DNA of 6,463 bases from Methanomicrobiales archaeon (GCA_012510295.1 JAAZID010000191.1:1-6463); one strand, 5' to 3'. Counted from the stretch's first letter, positions 1 to 5,361 are shown. Notes: generated by a model from the letters alone, not told the origin. Made by a program: numbers and translations.

Positions 1-385
1 ACGCCGCAAAGGTCTCCTTCCCGGCGAAGAGCGGGTCAGGTGTGACCACCCTGATATCGGTCATACCGATCCCGGAGCAGGGTTCAGTGCCGATATCAAA
101 CGTAGCCGCGATAGGCAGCATGCCGGAGGAGATGCCGAACACCGGCCGCTCAAACGTGCGAAGCCACCTGAACCGTCCGGGATACTGCATAAAACCTCTA
201 TCCTTCAGTGCTGTCCCACAGAAGATCACCCCCTCCGCCGCCTCAAGATCAGGTGTGCTGACGGTGGTGTAGTGGCGGACGATGGGCGCCGCCCCCGCCC
301 TCTGGAGGATCCTGGCAACCGGCCCGACGAACTCGGCCCGGGAGAGCGAGCCTTCCCGGTAGCAGAGATCGATCACCAGGATCAT
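1..385 (-). CDS. Class I glutamine amidotransferase-like protein, C-terminus cut by window edge
   Basis: The minus-strand frame is open from an ATG at 385 to the window edge, giving 128 residues with no stop. It begins MILVIDLCYREGSLSRAEF and has the alternating strand/helix pattern of the class I GATase fold: a first strand (MILVID), a second around residues 53-57 (GVIFCG), then PVFGISSGML at 81-90. That last segment aligns with the GATase nucleophile elbow (G-I-C-x-G-x-Q). Here the catalytic Cys is Ser86 and the following Gln is Leu90, so normal glutaminase activity is unlikely. The elbow reads G-x-S-x-G, as in serine nucleophile enzymes of the same superfold. The His-Glu part of the triad would lie outside the window. 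The start codon overlaps the dph6 stop as ATGA (382-385), with GGTGGAG just upstream, so the gene is probably translationally coupled to dph6. The specific function is unknown to me; the fold assignment is fairly secure. Confidence 0.72.
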   Translation of the reverse strand, partial: MILVIDLCYREGSLSRAEFVGPVARILQRAGAAPIVRHYTTVSTPDLEAAEGVIFCGTALKDRGFMQYPGRFRWLRTFERPVFGISSGMLPIAATFDIGTEPCSGIGMTDIRVVTPDPLFAGKETFAA

Positions 386-1080
386 CTCTCCACCAACCCC
401 GCCCGCTCGATCCGGAGAACTCCGTTGTAGTTCCGGTAGACCTTTGACGCCTCCTCGATCGCGATCCGCCGGGAGAAGAAGGGCGCATCGACGACGAAGG
501 TCTCAAACTCTCCTCCTTCGCCGGTGAGGGTGATCCGGTATCTTCGGGCGGCATCCCGGAGCTCACCGAGGGCGCAGTGATCGATCTCCCTCCCGAGCCA
601 GGATGCATCGAAGGGGCAGGAGAAGACGCCCGCTATGATGACGCGAAACCCGGCGTCGATGAGGTCTTCCATGTAGGTCTCCGGGTCCGTGTGCCAGAGG
701 GGGTTGAAGCACCAGAGATCCAGTTCATGGCAGAGCCTCTGGATGCGCGACGCCTGGTAGACCGAGAGGATCGCCCCCGTGACGACCCCTTCGATCCCGA
801 ACCGATCCCTGGCCTTGAGGAGGGCACGCTTCAGGTCCAGGAGTTCCGCCTCTTTCTCACCGGCAGTCTCCGCTTCCACGAGGGGGAGTCCCGCCGCCTC
901 AGCCTGCAGTCCGGCGAGGTGGATGTTTGGGGTATGGAACATGTAACTCTCGGGGTTTCTGGAGATGATCGTGATCAGGCAGGCCACCTCTTCATGCTGC
1001 ATCGCCTTCCAGCAGGCGAAGAGGGAGTCTTTTCCACCGGAAAAGAGCACACCGAGTTTTATAGTCATTTCTGTATTCAT
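382..1080 (-). CDS. dph6: Diphthine--ammonia ligase family (Dph6, ATP pyrophosphatase)
   Basis: The 232-residue product matches the usual length of the archaeal DUF71/Dph6 family. Members adenylate diphthine on elongation factor 2 and amidate it with ammonia, the last step of diphthamide synthesis, in the cytosol. Visible motifs are the PP-loop SGGKDS at residues 14-19 in the first strand/loop, and the family signature GEGGEFETFVVDAP at 187-200 near the C-terminus, with EGVVTGAI (97-104) and GFRVIIAGVFS (144-154) between. Two starts are possible: ATG 1080, one base after a GGGGGAG run and overlapping the stop of a candidate upstream small ORF (ATGA), or ATG 1068 (residue 5), about 13 bases from the same run. 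ATTAATA at 1095-1101 could be a TATA box, which would favour a very short leader and the second start. The downstream gene overlaps by four bases. The archaeal family is mostly assigned by homology to yeast Dph6, so the biochemical role is inference. Confidence 0.9.
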   Translation of the reverse strand: MNTEMTIKLGVLFSGGKDSLFACWKAMQHEEVACLITIISRNPESYMFHTPNIHLAGLQAEAAGLPLVEAETAGEKEAELLDLKRALLKARDRFGIEGVVTGAILSVYQASRIQRLCHELDLWCFNPLWHTDPETYMEDLIDAGFRVIIAGVFSCPFDASWLGREIDHCALGELRDAARRYRITLTGEGGEFETFVVDAPFFSRRIAIEEASKVYRNYNGVLRIERAGLVER

Positions 1081-1256
1081 TCTCCCCCGGGAGCTATTAA
1101 TCCATACGGCGGCACCAGGCGCGGATCCCGTAAGTGGGGTGAATCAGGAAGGGAGTGCTTGATGTCGCCCATATCCGGCCCGCCGAGATCGTTCTCAGGA
1201 TATCTGTACTTCTCCGGCGCCCGCGCCAGGTGATGATCAGGATTATATGGTATCAA
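1077..1256 (-). CDS. Candidate 59-residue proline-rich small protein upstream of dph6
   Basis: This minus-strand frame is open from TTG 1256 (the nearest upstream in-frame stop is a few codons before it) to TGA 1077-1079. The stop overlaps the dph6 ATG as ATGA, the same arrangement as at the dph6/amidotransferase junction. The product would be hydrophilic and rich in Pro, Asp and His, including APEKYRYPENDLGGPDMGD (residues 13-31) and ending PPYGLIAPGGE. By hand count G+C is roughly 69, 47 and 59% at codon positions 1, 2 and 3; the low second position is typical of coding DNA. Against it: there is no strong SD before the TTG, the only internal ATG (1172) also has a weak SD, and its 5' part contains the TATA box proposed for the plus-strand gene at 1307. 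I do not recognise the family and no function can be proposed. Confidence 0.35.
   Translation of the reverse strand: MIPYNPDHHLARAPEKYRYPENDLGGPDMGDIKHSLPDSPHLRDPRLVPPYGLIAPGGE
1242..1249 (+). promoter_or_regulatory. TATA box for the 63-residue ORF
   Basis: ATTATATG stands in otherwise GC-rich DNA about 61 bases before the ATG at 1307. With usual archaeal spacing, transcription would start near 1270 and leave a leader of about 35 bases that carries the GGAGGTG ribosome site. On the other strand the motif reads CATATAAT, so it could also serve minus-strand transcription toward dph6, with a start near 1220. Direction is inferred from the downstream ribosome site. Confidence 0.45.
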
Positions 1257-1279
1257 GATCTCTCACGATGTGAGCGATC
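1257..1279. promoter_or_regulatory. Operator-like inverted repeat over the predicted transcription start
   Basis: Two 10-base arms, GATCTCTCAC and GTGAGCGATC, are separated by GAT and pair at 9 of 10 positions; the inner CTCAC/GTGAG is perfect. The dyad centre (1268) lies about 22 bases downstream of the TATA centre, on the predicted start of the plus-strand transcript. That is where an archaeal repressor would block polymerase. It is also directly upstream of the candidate TTG start at 1256 on the minus strand, so it sits between two divergent candidate small genes. It could instead be a hairpin in a 5' leader. No regulator is visible nearby. Confidence 0.4.
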
Positions 1280-1293
1280 CGGGACGACATCCT

Positions 1294-1309
1294 GGAGGTG
1301 GAGGGTATG
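1294..1309 (+). promoter_or_regulatory. Strong SD that decides the start of the 63-residue ORF
   Basis: GGAGGTG at 1294-1300 matches the archaeal anti-SD well and lies six bases before ATG 1307. The in-frame GTG at 1298-1300 is inside this SD, so it is unlikely to be the start; ATG 1307 is preferred. Confidence 0.65.
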
Positions 1310-1498
1310 ACAGAGAGTGGCGAATTGCCGGAAGAGGAGATCGGGATGGTTGTTGACTGTATCCTGATCGACTACCGGGGCGACCTGGAGTCGCGGGCCA
1401 GGGTTGCCCGGACGATCCTTGTATGGGCTGCAGAGCACCCCGATGAGTGGGATGAGTTGTGGGCCCGGTGTCAGCAGCGCCATGAAGCGCTTGTGTGA
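1307..1498 (+). CDS. Hypothetical acidic small protein, 63 residues
   Basis: An ATG with an excellent SD opens a 63-codon frame ending in TGA at 1496-1498. The product is strongly acidic (about 15 Asp/Glu against 6 Arg and no Lys). It starts MTESGELPEEEIG, followed by what looks like two helices: residues about 12-23 (MVVDCILIDYRG) and about 27-58 (LESRARVARTILVWAAEHPD, then EWDELWARCQQR). There are three tryptophans (40, 48, 52) and two cysteines, with no signal peptide, membrane segment or zinc motif. I do not recognise a family. It is monocistronic: the upstream neighbour is divergent and the downstream one (agmatinase) converges on it. The strong SD, the TATA box and the palindrome over the predicted start suggest a real and possibly regulated gene. 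Coding status is fairly likely; function is unknown. Confidence 0.65.
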   Translation: MTESGELPEEEIGMVVDCILIDYRGDLESRARVARTILVWAAEHPDEWDELWARCQQRHEALV

Positions 1499-1629
1499 GA
1501 CCATCCGGACCTGATATTATCGCTCTTTTCAGCCTATGGAGATGTTTCTTGAGGTTACGAGGGGCCCTGCTGCTGTCCGACGTCCGGATCTGATGAAAAA
1601 TATGGAGAGAAATACCGATCCCGGGATCT
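1499..1629. terminator. Convergent intergenic stretch with T-tracts on both strands
   Basis: This 131-base gap separates the 3' ends of the plus-strand 63-residue ORF and the minus-strand agmatinase gene. On the minus strand, TTTTT (1600 to 1596) lies 30 bases past the agmatinase stop, in the context CCATATTTTTCATC. On the plus strand a weaker TTTT lies at 1526-1529, after the small ORF. Archaeal termination needs mainly a U-tract, so each could be a terminator. No hairpin is evident. A 12-base near direct repeat (TCCGGA[C/T]CTGAT) occurs at 1504-1515 and 1583-1594. I see no gene here. Confidence 0.35.
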
Positions 1630-2481
1630 TCACCGCTCCGCGATCCAGTGTCGCGCGATGAACTCTCGCACCATCTTTGCCGCCACCGTTGCCGTCTGCC
1701 CGGAATCAAACGGGGCGACCTCTACGTAATCAAACCCCACCGCATGCGGCGCGAGGGTCCGCACAACCTCCCTGATATCGAGCGGCGTCATCCCGAATGG
1801 CTCCGGCGTTCCGAGGCCCGGGGTGAGACAGCAGTCGATCGCATCGGCATCGATAGAGAGATAGACCCTTCGCCCTTCTACCTCCTCGAGGATCTCGCTG
1901 AGGATGACACCGATTCCCCGCTCCCGAACCGAATCAGCGGTATAGAGCCGCGTCCTCTCTCTGGCAATCTCAAACTGCTCGCGGTCACCGCTCCGGGCGC
2001 CGATGATGACGACGTCGTCGACCGATTCGAAGACACGACGCGTGACACACCCGTGGCTGTAAGGTGTCCCGTCGAGTTCGTCGCGCAGATCCAGGTGTGC
2101 GTCGCAGACAACGTAGACATCCGGGCATAAGGCCCTGACCGCGCCGATAGTTGCGGTATGCTCACCGCCGAGGATCACCGGAATCTTCCCATCGCCCGCA
2201 ATCTCGCCCGCAACGTCCGCCACCTGATCGACCAGATCCCCGGGAATTTTTGAGACCACAAGGTCGCCTATATCGGCGATGGGAATCTCATAGAGGTCGA
2301 GGTCGGTCGAGGGGTCGTAGGACTCAAAGTTGAGCGAAGCCTCGCGGATCGCCCGGGGCCCGAACCGTGCTCCAGGCTTAAACGAAGTCGTCCCATCATA
2401 AGGCACGCCGAAGATGGCGTAGTGGGCATCCTCGTACGATGCCTCCGCATCAGCAAAATAGAGGTGGGCAAGTTCGTTCAT
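1630..2481 (-). CDS. speB: Agmatinase / ureohydrolase family enzyme
   Basis: This is a 283-residue arginase/agmatinase-fold enzyme that hydrolyses a guanidino group to an amine plus urea using two Mn ions. The metal ligands are all present: GGEHT at 105-109 (His108), DAHLDLRD at 127-134 (Asp127, His129, Asp131) and SIDADAID at 209-216 (Asp211, Asp213). They are followed by CCLTPGLGTPEPFG and DYVEVAPFDSGQTA (251-264). The usual Pro after SxDxDxxD is Cys217. The start chosen is ATG 2481, 25 bases after the aIF5A stop, because residues from here match the family's normal N-terminus. A TTG at 2514 would add 11 residues and overlap aIF5A by 8 bases, but it has no convincing SD. The gene follows aIF5A and is probably cotranscribed with it. 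It may make putrescine from agmatine or act in aIF5A hypusine formation; the exact substrate is not determined by sequence. Confidence 0.9.
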   Translation of the reverse strand: MNELAHLYFADAEASYEDAHYAIFGVPYDGTTSFKPGARFGPRAIREASLNFESYDPSTDLDLYEIPIADIGDLVVSKIPGDLVDQVADVAGEIAGDGKIPVILGGEHTATIGAVRALCPDVYVVCDAHLDLRDELDGTPYSHGCVTRRVFESVDDVVIIGARSGDREQFEIARERTRLYTADSVRERGIGVILSEILEEVEGRRVYLSIDADAIDCCLTPGLGTPEPFGMTPLDIREVVRTLAPHAVGFDYVEVAPFDSGQTATVAAKMVREFIARHWIAER

Positions 2482-2506
2482 GCCCGCCTTCGAGAGCCAG
2501 AAGAGA

Positions 2507-2884
2507 TCACTCAAGTTTCTTCTTACCCAGGGATGTTATGTAGGCGATCTCCTTGCCCGGTTCAAGGCCACTGACCTCTTCTTCGGTCAGGTTGAGCTCG
2601 AACATATCAAAATCCTTGACGTCCATGAACTGGACGGTCGTGCCGGCGATCGATATGATCTGCGCAATCTTTCTCTCTACGATAGGAACATAGGTCTTTG
2701 CCGATACCGGTTGAACGATCGAGCGCTTGACACCGTCAAAGATACCGATACACTCGATCCGGGACTTTGCAGCTCCGTGCTTGCCGGGCTTGGATATAGC
2801 GATGGAGACAATCTTGCAGGGTTCGTCATCGATGATGACATAGCGCCCCTCTTTCAGCTTTCCAACTTCTGTCTGTTCTTTCAT
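2507..2884 (-). CDS. eif5A: Translation initiation factor 5A (aIF5A), hypusine-containing
   Basis: The 125-residue product has the archaeal length and full domain order: an N-terminal SH3-like domain with the modification loop, then a C-terminal OB-fold. The loop SKPGKHGAAK (31-40) carries Lys35, the residue converted to deoxyhypusine or hypusine. Other hallmarks are GIFDGVKRSIVQPVSAKTYVPIVE (47-70) and QFMDVKDFDMFELNLTEEEV (85-104). The factor binds the ribosome and relieves stalling, for example at polyproline. The start is ATG 2884 with GGGAG three bases upstream. The frame stays open far upstream (to 3754) only as antisense of the phosphatase gene. A TATA-like TATTTATG at 2932-2939 would give a leader of about 25 bases. 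The agmatinase gene follows closely on the same strand. Confidence 0.96.
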   Translation of the reverse strand: MKEQTEVGKLKEGRYVIIDDEPCKIVSIAISKPGKHGAAKSRIECIGIFDGVKRSIVQPVSAKTYVPIVERKIAQIISIAGTTVQFMDVKDFDMFELNLTEEEVSGLEPGKEIAYITSLGKKKLE

Positions 2885-2907
2885 ATTCTCCCACTCAACA
2901 AACGCGT

Positions 2908-2917
2908 GATTAATGTA
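2908..2917 (+). promoter_or_regulatory. TATA-like element for the phosphatase-NADK operon
   Basis: GATTAATGTA is the AT-rich element at the right distance for a plus-strand start near 2938, leaving about 34 bases before TTG 2972. The alternative, ACATAAATAC at 2931-2940, would place transcription start near 2962, beyond the SD. A short dyad (TAATG at 2911-2915, CATTA at 2927-2931) spans the space between this box and the opposing one. Assignment is tentative. Confidence 0.35.
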
Positions 2918-2931
2918 TCTGGATTGCATTA

Positions 2932-2940
2932 CATAAATAC
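2932..2940 (-). promoter_or_regulatory. TATA box for aIF5A-agmatinase
   Basis: Read on the minus strand this is GTATTTATG. It lies about 50 bases before the aIF5A ATG and predicts a transcription start near 2910, leaving a short leader with the GGGAG site. It falls inside the leader region of the divergent phosphatase gene, so the two promoters interleave. Confidence 0.5.
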
Positions 2941-2954
2941 ACCGTAGAATGAGA

Positions 2955-2974
2955 GGAGGTATGAAGAGCATTTG
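2955..2974 (+). promoter_or_regulatory. SD, four-codon ORF and TTG start of the phosphatase gene
   Basis: GGAGGT (2955-2960) is followed immediately by ATG 2961, which reads only M-K-S-I before TGA (2973-2975). The main frame's TTG start (2972-2974) overlaps that stop by two bases and lies 11 bases from the SD, longer than usual. Upstream of the TTG there is no other in-frame start with better spacing. Either the TTG is used with long spacing, or ribosomes finishing the tiny ORF restart at it. Confidence 0.4.
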
Positions 2975-3751
2975 ACTGAATTCATCCGGGCATGCGATGA
3001 CCTGGCCGGGGTCGTCAGGGATGCAGTGACTGATATGGCTGGAACGCCGGAGGCGGGGGAGTACGTGACGATGGGCGCGGATGGCACGCCAACAAAGAGG
3101 ATCGATCAGGTCGCAGAAGAGATCGTCGTAGACTACTTCACGGATCATCCGTTCTGCGGGTGCCTGATCAGCGAGGAACTCGGGCTTGTCAGGATGGGCG
3201 GAGGTGAGGGCACCATCTTCCTCGATCCGGTCGACGGCACCTACAACGCAGTGGTCGGGATCCCGTTCTATGCCCTCTCCATCGCCTATGCCGAGGAGGG
3301 CATCGTCCAGCAGGGATACGTCCAGAACCTTGCTACCGGTGAGACGTTCCATGCTGTGCGGGGTCAGGAGGTCTGCCTCGATGGGCATCCTATCAGGGTC
3401 TCCGGTACATCTCATATCGAGGAGAGCGCCATGAGCGTCTATGGCCGGAAGTTCGACCCGGCCCGCGTGTTCCAGATCAGCCAGAAGATCCGGAGGTGGC
3501 GCCATCTCGGCGCATCGGCCCTCGAACTCTGTTACGTCGGATGCGGCCGTATCGATGGTTTTGTCGACGTGCGGGGGACGCTTCGCGTAACAGATGCGGC
3601 GGCGGGGATGCTGGTCTGTGAGGAGGCCGGGGGCATCGTCTCCGACCTTGAGGGGATGTCTCTCACCTTCCCGGATGAGGTCGCCGCCGGGCGGTGCCTC
3701 ATCGCTACGAACGGTACCGTGCACGATGAGGTCATCAGGTGCCTGAGGTGA
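2972..3751 (+). CDS. IMPase/FBPase-family phosphatase (possible NADP phosphatase)
   Basis: This 259-residue member of the inositol monophosphatase / archaeal class IV fructose-1,6-bisphosphatase family is a Mg-dependent sugar- or inositol-phosphate phosphatase. The metal-site motifs are in order: KRIDQVAEE (42-50, Asp45), ISEELG (66-71), FLDPVDGT (83-90, Asp85 and Asp88), and VTDAAAG (206-212, Asp208) followed by [10 protein letters not shown]. It starts at an unusual TTG (see the start-site entry). The gene lies directly before an NAD kinase gene, seven bases apart. Their order matches the fused Methanocaldococcus protein MJ0917, whose N-terminal phosphatase-like half acts on NADP, and archaeal FBPases of this family are also reported to dephosphorylate NADP. 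NADP is therefore a serious candidate substrate here, besides fructose-1,6-bisphosphate and inositol-1-phosphate. The family is certain; the substrate is inference. Confidence 0.92.
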   Translation: MTEFIRACDDLAGVVRDAVTDMAGTPEAGEYVTMGADGTPTKRIDQVAEEIVVDYFTDHPFCGCLISEELGLVRMGGGEGTIFLDPVDGTYNAVVGIPFYALSIAYAEEGIVQQGYVQNLATGETFHAVRGQEVCLDGHPIRVSGTSHIEESAMSVYGRKFDPARVFQISQKIRRWRHLGASALELCYVGCGRIDGFVDVRGTLRVTDAAAGMLVCEEAGGIVSDLEGMSLTFPDEVAAGRCLIATNGTVHDEVIRCLR

Positions 3752-3758
3752 CACCGGT

Positions 3759-4571
3759 ATGAAGGTCGTTTTAGTATCACGCGTTGATAATAAGGAAGCG
3801 CTTCGCTACACCGCATCGCTCGCCCGGTATCTCGAAGACCTGGGGCACAGTGTCTCCCTTGAGGCGGGCACGGCACTCCACCTCGGGAGAGACGGAGTGG
3901 CGTTTAAGGATATCACCGGCGATCTGGTCGTGGTCATCGGCGGCGACGGCTCGGTCCTCCTCACCATCCACCAGATGAGGAAGCAGGTTCCGGTCATCGG
4001 CATCAACCGGGGAGAGGTCGGGTTCCTCGCAGACCTGGAGCCTGAAGAAACGAATGCATTCTTCGCTACCCTTGAAGATGGGTTTCTGGTCGAACAGCGG
4101 ATGCGGATCAGTCTTTACGCCGATGGGAGACACCTCGGGGACGCCCTCAACGAGGCGGTGATCGTCACCGAACGCCCGGCCAAGATGCTCCGGTTCGGCG
4201 TCTATATCGACGGAATACCCTCGGAGAGGTTCAGGGCTGACGGCCTCCTCATATCGACCCCGACCGGATCGACCGCCTATGCTATGAGTGCCGGCGGACC
4301 GATCGTCGATCCAAAGATTGAGGGGTTCCTCCTCATACCGCTCGCACCGTACATGCTCTCGTCCCGCCCCCACCTCATCAGCACCGAAAGAACCCTGGAG
4401 ATCACCCTTGAGACAGAAAAACCTGCACATATTGCCATCGACGGGCAGAGTATGTTTGAACTCAAGAGAGAAGCGAAGATCACGGTCAGGAGATCTGGCG
4501 ACCCGGCACTCTTCGTCGATATCGGGAGATCCTTCTTTGAGAAGGTGAACTATAAACTCCGCAACCTCTGA
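3759..4571 (+). CDS. nadK: NAD kinase (ATP/polyphosphate-dependent)
   Basis: The 270-residue enzyme phosphorylates NAD to NADP in the cytosol. The N-terminal domain carries the GGDG motif at 61-64 ([11 protein letters not shown]), followed by [14 protein letters not shown] (80-93). The C-terminal beta-rich domain has NEAVI at 131-135 (NAD-binding Asn131-Glu132), [17 protein letters not shown] (168-183) and AIDGQ (226-230). All hallmark motifs are intact and the length is normal for archaeal NADK. The start is ATG 3759; its SD GAGGTGA (3745-3751) contains the stop codon of the phosphatase gene, so the two are tightly coupled. The downstream DUF169 gene appears to have its own TATA box. Confidence 0.96.
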   Translation: MKVVLVSRVDNKEALRYTASLARYLEDLGHSVSLEAGTALHLGRDGVAFKDITGDLVVVIGGDGSVLLTIHQMRKQVPVIGINRGEVGFLADLEPEETNAFFATLEDGFLVEQRMRISLYADGRHLGDALNEAVIVTERPAKMLRFGVYIDGIPSERFRADGLLISTPTGSTAYAMSAGGPIVDPKIEGFLLIPLAPYMLSSRPHLISTERTLEITLETEKPAHIAIDGQSMFELKREAKITVRRSGDPALFVDIGRSFFEKVNYKLRNL

Positions 4572-4593
4572 CCCCGCCGATACCCAAACAGAA

Positions 4594-4601
4594 ATTTTAT
4601 G
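4594..4601 (+). promoter_or_regulatory. TATA box for the DUF169 gene
   Basis: ATTTTATG, preceded by purine-rich CAGAAA resembling a BRE, lies about 50 bases before ATG 4645. Predicted transcription start is near 4623, giving a leader of about 22 bases that includes GAGGAGTGA at 4627-4635. This is the only AT-rich element in the 73-base gap after nadK. Confidence 0.55.
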
Positions 4602-4644
4602 AGTATCCGGGAGAACTACTTCACCAGAGGAGTGAGCTACGGAT

Positions 4645-5361
4645 ATGGAAGACCAGATTCGCACCGATATCCCCTACGCGGAGATCGCAGAGACGATGAA
4701 GAAGACCCTTGGCCTGAAAGGCTCCCCGGTCGCGGTGAAACTTGCAAAGAGCCCGGAGGCCATCCCTGAAGGGGTCAGGCAGATCGATGATACGGTCCGC
4801 CACTGCCAGATGGTCAGCAGGGCCCGCCTGAACGGTGAGATCTTCTACGCGACCGTCGACAAACATTCCTGTATGGGCGGTTCATGGGCCCTCGGGCTCA
4901 GGGAACTCACGAAAAGCCTCCGCAGCGGTGAATTTTACTACAAGCTCGGCAAGTTTGAGAGCTGGGCCGCCTGTATGCGGACCATCCAGCAGGTTCCGCA
5001 TGTCCCCACACTTGAGACCTACGCGACGGTCTATGCGCCGCTTGAGAAGACGCCGTTTGACCCACATGTCGTCATCATCATCGCCGAACCCCGGGTGATG
5101 CTGAAACTCGCGCAGGCTACGCTCTACAGGCTCGGCGGGCGGATAGAATCTTCGATGTCGGGGATCCAGTCAGTCTGTGCGGATGCGACAGCGCAACCCT
5201 ATCTCACCGGCAAGGTCAACTACTCGCTCGGGTGCGATGGCTCACGCAGGTTCTCCGGTATCGAGGATAACGAGCAGGTCATGGGCATCCCGGCCGAGAT
5301 CCTGCCTGAGTTCGCCCAGGCACTTGCAATCGTCACCGCTGCACCCGGATCGGTGCGGTAA
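4645..5361 (+). CDS. DUF169 family protein (COG2043)
   Basis: The 238-residue protein has the usual size for DUF169, a family common in methanogens and other anaerobes but biochemically uncharacterised. Features I take as family hallmarks: GLKGSPVAVKLAKSPEAIPEG (23-43), VRHCQMV (51-57), a central block around DKHSCMGGSWALGL (72-85), ESWAACMRT (105-113), MSGIQSVCAD (171-180) and NYSLGCDGSRRFSGI (192-206). Five cysteines (54, 76, 110, 178, 197) fall in these conserved blocks, so a metal, cluster or thiol role is possible, but no CxxC motif is present. There is no signal peptide or membrane helix, so it is probably cytosolic. The start is ATG 4645, with GGAG about ten bases upstream. It looks monocistronic, with its own TATA box and a T-run after its end. 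I would not assign a reaction. Confidence 0.9.
   Translation: MEDQIRTDIPYAEIAETMKKTLGLKGSPVAVKLAKSPEAIPEGVRQIDDTVRHCQMVSRARLNGEIFYATVDKHSCMGGSWALGLRELTKSLRSGEFYYKLGKFESWAACMRTIQQVPHVPTLETYATVYAPLEKTPFDPHVVIIIAEPRVMLKLAQATLYRLGGRIESSMSGIQSVCADATAQPYLTGKVNYSLGCDGSRRFSGIEDNEQVMGIPAEILPEFAQALAIVTAAPGSVR

Noticed and set aside
31..40. Possible oddity in the aIF5A hypusine loop (residues 31-40), K-H-G-A-A-K instead of K-H-G-H-A-K
   Set aside because: The modified lysine and flanking PGKHG are intact, and Ala at that position is, to my recollection, common in methanogen aIF5A. The coordinates given are residue numbers; the DNA is within 2765-2794.
577..1233. A 218-codon plus-strand frame opposite dph6
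   Set aside because: It lies antisense to the clear Dph6 motifs and its composition is that of a complementary-strand shadow.
1298..1300. GTG 1298 as start of the 63-residue ORF
   Set aside because: The GTG is part of the SD itself; ATG 1307 has ideal spacing.
1504..1594. Near direct repeat TCCGGA[C/T]CTGAT at 1504-1515 and 1583-1594 as a possible attachment site or mobile-element boundary
   Set aside because: Twelve bases with one mismatch, made of words common in this genome, with no integrase or transposase and no insert-like content between them.
2482..2514. TTG 2514 as the agmatinase start
   Set aside because: No good SD, an 8-base overlap with aIF5A, and 11 extra residues before the usual family N-terminus. 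It cannot be fully excluded.
2507..3754. A 415-codon minus-strand frame spanning aIF5A and the whole phosphatase gene
   Set aside because: Only the last 125 codons are real (aIF5A from ATG 2884, with SD and promoter). The rest is antisense to the phosphatase, whose motifs are intact on the plus strand.
3777..4664. A 295-codon minus-strand frame opposite nadK
   Set aside because: It is the shadow of a GC-rich gene; nadK shows every family motif on the other strand, and the antisense product resembles nothing I know.
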